Below are positions 57,169 through 64,000 of a stretch of DNA of 64,000 nucleotides, piece after piece. Position 1 is the stretch's first letter, and each line of letters begins with the position of its first letter. A model generated the notes under the pieces. It searched no databases, was not told the DNA's origin, and saw only the letters and a list, made by a program, of their open reading frames with translations. The position numbers and the translations under genes were made by a program. The DNA is from Prorocentrum cordatum (lineage: Eukaryota; Sar; Dinophyceae; Prorocentrales; Prorocentraceae): assembly GCA_963575745.1 (NCBI GenBank), contig CAUYUJ010017847.1, forward strand, positions 1 through 64,000. The letters are read 5' to 3'.

Positions 57169-57660
57169 TCACACAGGAAAACCGCGTAGGAAATCCAACT
57201 CGGCGACTCTCGCTTTCCGTACCAGCGGCGTTGGTAAAAGCTTCCCAGAGACATCGTCGCAAAACTTCGCAAGGTCTTCCTCTGGATACTCTGTGGGGTC
57301 GTGGCCTGTGACCCCCGGCTCGAGGGAGAACAACGACAACTTCCCGTCTTCCTGGAGCTGCCGCCGGAGGCCACGCAGCACCGCACTTACCAGCGCGGGC
57401 GTGCACCCCCCTGCCCCTGAAGCCTGGGAACCCCTTCTGTTCCAAAACTCGCACATCGCAAGCTCCTCGGCGATACACCTGCTGTTGGTGAGCCAACCGG
57501 CCCCCTGCGCCACCAGCTCGTGGCCGCCTCCTTTGGTGGCGATGGCCTGCCCCATCCCACGCTCGTCAATGCGCACCCAAAACACATCTGGCTGCTCTAA
57601 CACCCCCTGCGCGCACGGCTCCTGCAGAGACGCCGCGCCGCCACGGTGCTCGTGTAGCAT
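57169..57660 (-). CDS. Copia element, N-terminal part of the RT polyprotein
   Basis: Same frame as RT, ended by TGA at 57169-57171 in FLRGFPV-stop-EKVPAAQAKGKNMVSVRW. The phrase resembles the start of copia RTs (a position where a Tyr or Cys would be usual), so the TGA is a nonsense mutation. Contains EYPEEDLAKFCDDVSGKLLP. Confidence 0.75.
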   Translation of the reverse strand: MLHEHRGGAASLQEPCAQGVLEQPDVFWVRIDERGMGQAIATKGGGHELVAQGAGWLTNSRCIAEELAMCEFWNRRGSQASGAGGCTPALVSAVLRGLRRQLQEDGKLSLFSLEPGVTGHDPTEYPEEDLAKFCDDVSGKLLPTPLVRKARVAELDFLRGFPV

Positions 57661-58343
57661 GTGTCGAGCAGCGTCGATTTGCTCCCTGCACAGCGGACAA
57701 CACGCCCGGAGTTACTGCCTGCTGCGTGCCCCGCGCGCGTCCCGCGCGCCTGCGCCAGCATCGCCCCTGCGCTGCCGGCTCCAGGGAGGGCCGTCAGTGC
57801 CCCCCACTAGCAGGCATGGCCGGATCTGCTCCTGCATTTCGTCGGCCTTCTGTTGCTCTGGGACCTCCAAGTCCCACCCTGTGGTGAAGTCAAGCACGCA
57901 GCCCGGGTGAAGACCGAACTTGCCCACCTGCGTGGTGAACCTGCACTTGCAGAACACCTCGCCCACAGCTGCCTCCCCAGCTGCTGCCCGGAAGCGGACA
58001 GCCCCTCGCGACCGAGCAAACGGACTTGATGGACGGGCCAACTGCCGCGCCCATCTGCCGAAGATTCGCCTGGATACTACCAAGATCCATGTCGTCCTCG
58101 TCTAGACCAGGAACTGGCCTATCCGCGGCGCTGGGGTCCGCGTTACCAAGCGATTCTCCTTTGTCGCCGCCTCGAACCAACACTGGCTCTGACCCGGCCA
58201 GCGCAGCCTCGACGCTGCCAGGCCTTAGCGGTGCAGCCGGCCCTGCTGCAGCCGAAGCTGTCACCCCAGAATCGGCCGCCGCTGCTGCCGGCCCCCCTCC
58301 TGCGCCTGGCGCAGACTGCCGTGGCGCCCCCCGCGACGGTCTA
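57661..58343 (-). pseudogene. Copia element, broken linker between integrase and RT
   Basis: Coding potential moves among frames: GSIQANLRQMGAAVGPSIKS near 58090-58030 in one frame, EQQKADEMQEQIRPCLLVG near 57860-57800 in another. It corresponds to the variable linker between integrase and RT in copia elements and holds at least two frame breaks. Confidence 0.65.
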
Positions 58344-59936
58344 CTAACAGGCAAAATTGACGAGCCGCTCCGGCTGCTGCGAATCAATACCTCCCTGCTC
58401 CTCCCTTGGTGCTGTCCGCGGTGCTTCCCGCGAAGGTCCCCCCTGCTCCTGCCTATGCGCCGTCCGCGGGGCTTCCCGCGAAGGCTCCTCCGTTGTGCTG
58501 TCTGGCCCCAAAACCTCTCCAGGCCCCAGGGTTTCCCCTGGCGCTGCTCGCGCCCCCGGGACGCCTGCTGCCTCCCAGTGCGCCTCTGCCTCCTCCAGAC
58601 GAACGCCAAGCTCGGTATCTTGAGCCATGGCGTCTTCGATCCTTTTCCTACACTCTTGCGTGCGTGCCCTCGGCTTGTGACCAAAAGCTGCTGCTAGGCA
58701 TCCTTGGCACCCGTCTGTGTACCCAAAACGGGCAAGTTCTACATCTCTTCGGATGTATACGCGCCTCGGGACCCAAGGTGCCGCTGGTGGTGGTGGCCAG
58801 TGTGGTGGTAATGCCGACTCAGACACAACTGATTCCGTCGCTGCCATCACGGGTGCGCCCCCCGGCTCCTCCGCGTCGACACCCTCGGAGTGGCTCCACG
58901 GATACCCCCTGATGGCCTTCACCAGCTCAGGGTCTTTAGCCTGGACCGGCGGCAATCTCTTGACGCAGTTCACCTTCCAGACACCCCATGGTGTCCCGAT
59001 CAAGACCATGTTTGAGCGCTCTACCAGTCCAAGGTAGACTCCCGTCTCCCATCGGTCTTCGAATTTGCGCCTCTGCCGCTTCCCTGCTACTCTCAGAAAC
59101 ATTACTGCTTCTGCAAAGACTGGAAGTTTGCGACGGCACGGTCTGCCTTTCCTCAGCTCGCACACGGCACGGCCATCTTTCAGAGCCTTTTGACCTCTGT
59201 TGATGACCTGTGAGGCGTACTCCACTGGCCACACACGGACAGGATGAGTCAAAGGAAGTTTTACTCCGTGGAACTCCTGGGCCGCATGGACCAGAGTCCG
59301 GGTTCTGGGCTCCACCTCCCAGATGACCCTCTCCACCACACCATTTTGTTGAGACTCCCCGGCCCCGCTCTCCTCCATCTTAACTGCGATGGCCCCCCCA
59401 CATTTGGATCGAAGTTCTTCGGCGGCTGCTGTCTTGAGCGCCTTGATGGCGTTTTCGCCGTCTGACTTGTAGATGAAGTGCTGCAGACCACTCTGTTCCA
59501 GGTCGTGCGCCGTGACTTTGGCGGCCCATTCATCTACTCCTTTGCGCCTTACAACATGTGGCGTCAACCACCTATCCTGGAAAAACTTATGTATAATTAT
59601 AAGTAAACATCGATCACACATCCTCTCCTCCTCAACCGACTCCCCCATGAAACAGTAATCACAAGAGACACAAGGTATTTTCAGATCGTCGATCTCCCGC
59701 CTAAAATGACTGGCTGACCCCCCACAACCAGCCACGCACGATCTACACCAACTCTGGTAAGGACAATGATCAACATTGCCCCTTGCAATCTCCTCCGCCG
59801 AAGGAAGACTTGGGGAGGGGAGAGCTCGAATGACCCCGCCTCCAGCGTTGGCCATGTGAGACTGGAGATGAGCGCCGCCATCCCCTCCTTGGCCCGCGGG
59901 GCTGCCCGCTGGCGCCCTCGGCCCTGCGGCCGGCAC
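58344..59936 (-). CDS. int: Copia element integrase
   Basis: Zinc-binding N-domain DHCPYQSWCRSCVAG near 57-71. DDE core: D in IPCVSCDYCFMG near 92, D in YKSDGENAIKAL near 164, and E in GESQQNGVVERVIWE near 203-210. All three acidic residues are present. A GAG_pre-integrase-like start and a Pro/Glu-rich C-terminal tail with a repeated SREAPRTA motif flank the core. The enzyme inserts the cDNA into the host genome. Ends at a stop at 58344; the frame then breaks. Confidence 0.9.
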   Translation of the reverse strand: MPAAGPRAPAGSPAGQGGDGGAHLQSHMANAGGGVIRALPSPSLPSAEEIARGNVDHCPYQSWCRSCVAGCGGSASHFRREIDDLKIPCVSCDYCFMGESVEEERMCDRCLLIIIHKFFQDRWLTPHVVRRKGVDEWAAKVTAHDLEQSGLQHFIYKSDGENAIKALKTAAAEELRSKCGGAIAVKMEESGAGESQQNGVVERVIWEVEPRTRTLVHAAQEFHGVKLPLTHPVRVWPVEYASQVINRGQKALKDGRAVCELRKGRPCRRKLPVFAEAVMFLRVAGKRQRRKFEDRWETGVYLGLVERSNMVLIGTPWGVWKVNCVKRLPPVQAKDPELVKAIRGYPWSHSEGVDAEEPGGAPVMAATESVVSESALPPHWPPPPAAPWVPRRVYIRRDVELARFGYTDGCQGCLAAAFGHKPRARTQECRKRIEDAMAQDTELGVRLEEAEAHWEAAGVPGARAAPGETLGPGEVLGPDSTTEEPSREAPRTAHRQEQGGPSREAPRTAPREEQGGIDSQQPERLVNFAC

Positions 59937-60029
59937 AGGTGCGCTCGCGGGGCCGTCCGCCGAGCCACCTGGTCAAACTGACTGTGAAACATGAGGCCCC
60001 GCTGCTGGTGCTGCCGGAGGGGCCACGGA

Positions 60030-61530
60030 GCTACCCGCGACCGTTGGAGCACCTGAGCTCGCCTCCTCCACGGGACTTACGGCCAGGCCAGCCCGTCTCA
60101 GTTTGACGGCAGGATGACTCTTGCGTCGAGCTCATACCTGCCCCCTCTACGATGCATCTCCAAGACTTCGCCCGACTCCCTGCGACGAGCCCACCGACGA
60201 CCGTCGACGAAGAAAACATCGTGACCGTGATCTCCAAAATCCCAGTGCTAACACAGGTTTGCGGACTGGGACGATGTGAACATTAGCGTGCCTGCGAACA
60301 CCACCAATGTCTAACTCGTACACCCTCTTCCCGAGGTTCGGCAAGGACGGCGCGACGGTGTCCCCAGGGCCGTAGTACTTCACGCCGCGGCGGGACTCTG
60401 GAGAGTCCTTGGTTGGGACTTCTGGGACCAGCTCTGGGGGCCAGACGGTTATCTCCGCGCCGCTGTCGAGACCAATCGCAATCCGCGGGTCTGCCCGCGA
60501 GTACGACACAGCAGAAACCTCGCTAGCCTCGATTGCCGAGATCCCAAGACCCCCCACCTCCGAAGACCCCGCCGCTCCGGATGACGACCCAGAAAGGCCC
60601 TGCACCTGCAGCGAAAGCGCCGCCAGCTGCTGTTCGAGATGGGAAATCTCTGCTCGAGTGCGATTATTGCTCGGCTCCCCGGTGCCTGTCCTAGTTGCTC
60701 CTGCGGCGTCCGCGTGCTTCTTGTGGCAGTCTGCGGCCTTGCGGCCTGGTTTGCCGCGGTAGCCGCAGTCCCCCGAAGAGTTCCCAGCAAAACGCTTGGC
60801 TGCCGCCTTCGGTTTTGCCTTCCCAGCTGGTTTCGCCTTGGCCATGGCTGCCGGGCTGCTCCGGCACTCGCTGGCCCTGTGGCCGGTTTTGCCGCAAGCC
60901 CAACAGTCGCCCGAAAACTCGATGGCAAGCTGCAACTTACCGTCGCCGCCCTTCCCGCCAGCCCGTCCTCGTCCGCCCCCCTTCGGGCCCCCTTTAGCAA
61001 GAGCGCGCAGACCGCCCGCAGACCGCCCGAGAAACCGGTTCGCGCCGACGATTTCCCGCAACTCTTGCTTGATCTGCCCGTGCGTCTCGATCCGATTGCA
61101 GTTCAGAACGAAATGTTTCGACAGATCCCACTGGTCTGCGTCTCCGTTGGCTAACGCACGGAGAATCACACCAGCCTTCGTTTCGTCGTCTACGGTCTTC
61201 CCGGACCCGTTTTCGTACTCCTTGACTAAGTCTTCAAACTTGTCTAAGACTACCCAGACGTCAGCGTCCTCGGCGGCGCAGCCGAGAACGGCCTGGCACC
61301 GCACCATCCGCCGGCTCTTGAACTGCTTCGGCTCGTAGTCCTGCGCCAGGAGCCTCCACAGCTTCAGCCCTTCCCCCTCGTTCACCTTCTTGACCTCTAG
61401 CAGCGCGTTGCCCTCCACCATCAGAGTGATGATGAAGTACAGCTGCTTGTCCGGGGCGTCGTCGCCCCGGGCTAAGTCCCCGCGCTCTATGGACTGCTGC
61501 AAGCAAGTCCTCAGCGCGCCGAAGCAGGGA
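60030..61530 (-). CDS. gag: Copia element gag C-terminus and protease
   Basis: Counted from 61502: UBN2-like gag helices (LYFIITLMVEGNALLEV; VWVVLDKFEDLVKEYENGSG), a CCHC zinc knuckle CWACGKTGHRASEC near 197-210, a second degenerate knuckle CGYRGKPGRKAADC, then an aspartic protease site IAIGLDSGAEITVWP near 340-354. Gag packages the RNA, and the protease matures the polyprotein. Near 60240 the coding frame is lost: a stop at 60147 follows in this frame while another frame continues towards integrase. Confidence 0.87.
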
Positions 61531-61833
61531 CTGCATCCTCGGCGAGATGATCCCCACGTATGCGTGGAACACGAGGCTGAAAAGAGCCCAGTCGGACTCT
61601 TTTCCGCTGAACATCCTGGGTTTATTCAGGACCCGGGTGTCCACGGTCCCGGCTGCCAGCCTCCGCGCCTCGTCGTCTGGCCCCCTCCTCTCGGTCTGTG
61701 CCGCGCTGCTTGCGCCTGCCCGAGAGGCTTCTGCTGCGGCGAGGTCCGCCCGCAGCTGTTGGTTCTCTGTGCTCACTGCTTGGAGCTGAGCCTCCATGGC
61801 TGTGAGCCTCGCCAGCACCTCCTCCATCGCCAT
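61530..61833 (-). CDS. gag: Copia element gag N-terminus
   Basis: ATG at 61833 opens MAMEEVLARLTAMEAQLQAV, a coiled coil, then RMFSGKESDWALFSLVFHAY, the typical opening of copia gag (F-x-G-x-x-x-x-W). Coding passes to another frame near 61530, again by a one-base shift. Confidence 0.85.
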
Positions 61834-61839
61834 TGTCGT

Positions 61840-62473
61840 AAGCGGCGGGCCGGCGGTGCCTCAAGTAGTGATCGCAAGCGTCGTCGCTCCCAGCGGCGAC
61901 CTTCAGCACGCGAAAGAGAGCGCTGGCTCGCACCCTTGGGGCGTCGTTGCGCTCACAGTGCTCTATGGCCTCCCTGCGGAGGTCCTTCGGCGCGTGGTCA
62001 AGGAGCTCCCTCACCCACTCGTGGTAGAAGATCTTCTCCTCCTCCGGGAGCTCTTCGCCGCTGTCCACCTTTCTGAGCACAGAGCCTTTCAATGCTGTTC
62101 TCTGGAGAGCCTCCTGCGTGCGACGCTCTCCCCTAGGGCGCTGGCCGCGGCCCCTCTTCTTGGCCACGTAGCTGGCCGCCCCTGGCCGCACCACGGCCTG
62201 CGAGGGGAACTGCTCCAAGATCCGCCTCTGCACCGCGAGGTTCCTCGAAGCCTGTCCGAAGCCCGGGCCGAAAGCCGAGAACTCCTCGGGTTCCTCCCGC
62301 GGCGCTGGCGGCCGAGGCCGCCCCGCAGGGGGCACAGGCGGCGGCGGCGGCGGCGGCGGTGGCAACCTCGGCCGCGGGGCTGACCGCGACCAAGGTGGCG
62401 GAGTTGGCGCCCGCTGCTGGCGCCAAGGTGGCGCCCGCGGGTCCGACCGCGAACTCGTTGCCGTGGATCGCAA
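61840..62473 (-). CDS. Copia element, leader-region open frame
   Basis: Upstream of gag, in another frame: Pro-rich start, then EEPEEFSAFGPGFGQ, EALQRTALKGSVLRKVDSGE, and HEWVRELLDHAPKDLRREAI. Composition is that of real helical protein. It may be an extra N-terminal domain of gag joined by a lost frame. No ATG-based start is obvious. Confidence 0.5.
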
Positions 62474-62488
62474 AGCTGAGCTCTCAGA

Positions 62489-62500
62489 GCTCCGCTACCA
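62489..62500 (-). promoter_or_regulatory. Primer binding site
   Basis: TGGTAGCGGAGC directly follows the 5' LTR on the element strand. It resembles the site complementary to the 3' end of initiator methionine tRNA (TGGTA-CAGAGC type) used by many copia elements. Confidence 0.8.
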
Positions 62501-62624
62501 TGATGAAGAAAAATCCATTTTTCCTCGAAGCTGGAACGGCTATTGCGCAAAGCAAAGAGTGAGAGTAAGAGAAAGAAGATAGAATACAGAAGAGCAGAGA
62601 GCATGATGGGGAGTAACTTCAACA
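62501..62624 (-). repeat. 5' LTR (124 bp)
   Basis: Element-strand ends TGTTGAAG and CTTCATCA form a near-perfect terminal inverted repeat with TG...CA. About eight differences to the 3' LTR. Confidence 0.93.
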
Positions 62625-62755
62625 AGGGGGGGCCGTTTGAGCAGGAGGACTTTCCCTGTCAAAAAAAAACCGGGTGCGAGCGTCGAGGGCACACTTTGAT
62701 TGAGAAAAAATATGCAGCGGTGGGGGGATCAACCATAATTATTCTACAGAAATGA
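62625..62755. repeat. Composite-unit module M6, copy 2 (resumes after the LTR element)
   Basis: GTTTGAGCAGGAGGACTTTCC, CCCTGTCAAAAAAAAACCGGG, GTGCGAGCGTCGAGGGCAC, TTTGATTGAGAAAAAATATG. Homologous to 52391-52510; the hairpin stem has decayed. Confidence 0.9.
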
Positions 62756-62761
62756 AAATTC

Positions 62762-62846
<85 letters not shown>

Positions 62847-62935
62847 CCAACACCAAGAACAACAACAACACCAACAACAACAACAACAACAACAACAACA
62901 GCTGCAACAACAACAAAAACAACAACACCAATCAG
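62756..62935. repeat. (CAA)n microsatellite
   Basis: CAA triplets with CAG and CAC interruptions. Confidence 0.97.
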
Positions 62936-63094
62936 TTTAAGACTGTTCGCTCTTATCTGCTCGAATGTCCGTTAATGCATATTTCCCAAACCTTCGATAC
63001 CCGCCCTCTTCGTCTTCGATCGTACCCCTTTTGGGGGGTATCATTTCGATCGGCGGCAACCCGACCCCAACAGGGACGGACAGGGGACCGACCA
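62936..63094. repeat. Composite-unit module M3, copy 3
   Basis: GTTTAAGACTGTTCGCTCTTA, TGCTCGAATGTCC, CTTCGATACCCGCCCTCTTC, TTTTGGGGGGTATC. This unit goes from M6 and (CAA)n straight to M3, without M1, long array or M2. Confidence 0.9.
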
Positions 63095-63460
63095 CGGCAA
63101 CGACGGGGCCACTGAGGGTAGCAACTGGGCCACGTAGGACAGCGAGGGGGCCACGAAGGGCGACAGCGGGGCCACGAAGAGCATGCACACGGGGCCACGA
63201 AGGGGCGCGAACGAGCGGGGGCCACGAAGGGCATGCGCATACTGGGCCGCAGAGGACAAGGACGGGGCCACTGAGGGCAGCAACAAGGCCAAAGGACAAC
63301 GAGGGGGCCACAAAGGGCGACAGCGGGGCCGCGAAGGGCACGCACATGGAGCCACGACGGGCGCGAACGAGCGGGGGCCACGAAGGGCATGCATATAGGG
63401 GCCACGAAGGTCAGCGAGGGGGCCACGAACGGCTGCAACGGGGCCACGAAGCGCAGTCGT
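63095..63460. repeat. GGGCCACGAAGGGC array, third copy
   Basis: GGGGCCACGAAGGGC and ACTGAGGGCAGCAAC phrases recur every 27-40 bases; homologous to 54785-55060. Confidence 0.87.
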
Positions 63461-64000
63461 CTTCGATTGCGCCCTCTTTCGCGGGGGATATCTTCCTCGT
63501 CGGCCAATGACTGAAGTGCGAAGAAGTCTCGAGCGAGAGTGCCGCTTCTGATTTCGGGGGCCTCTCTGGCCAGGGGCTCTCGGAATACCGATTGGGGAAT
63601 ATCAGCCAGGAGACCTCGTCGCAGTAGTTGGCCCTCCACCGACTTGCCTGAATGACGCGACAGTATTGAGCGAGAGCGCCGTTCCTGAGTGCGGAGGCCC
63701 TCTTGGCCGAGAGCTCTCAGAATAAGCCGTGAGTAGGTATCGAACAGGGGCCCTTGTCGTCTCGGCTGGGCCTCCGCCAACTGAACTGAACTGCGAGGAG
63801 CTCTCGAGCGAGGGCGCCGCTCCGGAGTTCGGAGGCCTCTCCAACTAGGGTGCCTCGGGGTAAATGGTGAAGAGGCATCGGGCGGGAGCTGTTGTTGTCG
63901 TAGCTGGGCTTCCAAGGGCCCACATCTAGGCTCAAGCCGACGCTCGAGCGGGGGTCTCGCTTTCAGAGGGAATGTAGCCGGCGTCGAGGCGAGAGCGCGC
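63461..64000. repeat. GAGCGAGAGCGCCG degenerate repeats and diverged M5
   Basis: Roughly 120-bp repeats with TCTCGAGCGAGAGYGCCG, TTCGGAGGCCTCT and CTCTCAGAAT. At 63886-63925 a diverged M5 (GGCGGGAGCTGTTGTTGTCG) appears, so another unit border lies just before the window edge. Confidence 0.78.

Larger units (their letters stand above)
55314..62624 (-). mobile_element. Copia-type LTR retrotransposon, 7.3 kb
   Basis: Two 124-bp direct repeats bound a minus-strand gag-protease-integrase-RT-RNase H order, the order that defines Ty1/copia (Pseudoviridae-like) elements. A tRNA primer site abuts the 5' LTR and a polypurine tract abuts the 3' LTR. The LTRs differ at about 8 of 124 positions, so the insertion is not recent. 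Coding frames are interrupted several times, and RT has lost a catalytic Asp, so this copy is non-autonomous. It interrupts M5-M6 of the composite unit; the flanks AAGGG (left) and AGGGG (right) are an imperfect 5-bp target duplication. Confidence 0.93.

Overview
The window looks like nuclear DNA of a dinoflagellate (a member of the Symbiodinium/Polarella/Prorocentrum kind of genome; the genus cannot be fixed from sequence alone). Reasons: it is GC-rich and dominated by tri-nucleotide microsatellites, minisatellites and retrotransposons; no ordinary host gene is intact; and the 5' end of the largest element carries a shortened copy of the dinoflagellate spliced leader (GTAGCC...GGCTCAAG).

Layout. 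1-9 kb: simple repeats, a 326-bp tandem duplication, a ~456-bp degenerate repeat, a 73-bp satellite and GC-rich DNA without recognisable genes. 9-13.4 kb: minus-strand fragments that look coding but are broken and unrecognised. 13.8-24.6 kb: (ATC)n tracts, GGAATCC-type minisatellites and two copies of a composite non-coding unit built from the same modules in the same order. 24.6-52.3 kb: one giant minus-strand retrotransposon of about 27.7 kb. 52.3-64 kb: further copies of the composite unit, one of them split by a 7.3-kb minus-strand Copia-type LTR retrotransposon.

Giant element. On the minus strand it runs: target-site copy, spliced-leader relic, ~190-nt leader, a tract from the first ATG (52092) to a TGA (26494) that would encode about 8,500 residues if its frame were continuous, a ~1.9-kb 3' region with three ~360-bp tandem repeats, A8, second target-site copy (15/16 identical). 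Recognisable domains in order: a proline-rich region with seven ATFRR repeats, a zinc-ribbon-like cysteine cluster, a RING-H2 finger, a DNMT3-like cytosine methyltransferase domain with the catalytic Cys replaced by Gly, an APE-like endonuclease, a non-LTR reverse transcriptase (YVDD), a zinc-binding linker, RNase H, a Cys/His-rich region, an SF1 (UPF1-like) helicase and a Cys-rich tail. The frame is broken about 15 times. Seven breaks read closely at base level all sit in mononucleotide runs; there are also two in-frame TAG codons. The architecture suggests an element that nicks, copies and possibly unwinds its own DNA and that captured a methyltransferase; the break pattern leaves open whether the copy is decayed or the assembly has homopolymer errors.

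Copia element (55314-62624). It has 124-bp LTRs, an initiator-tRNA-like primer site, a polypurine tract, gag with a zinc knuckle, protease, integrase, RT and RNase H. It is damaged: frame breaks, an in-frame TGA before RT, and Asn for Asp in RT motif A. It inserted into the composite unit, and an unoccupied paralogous site lies at about 52.39 kb.
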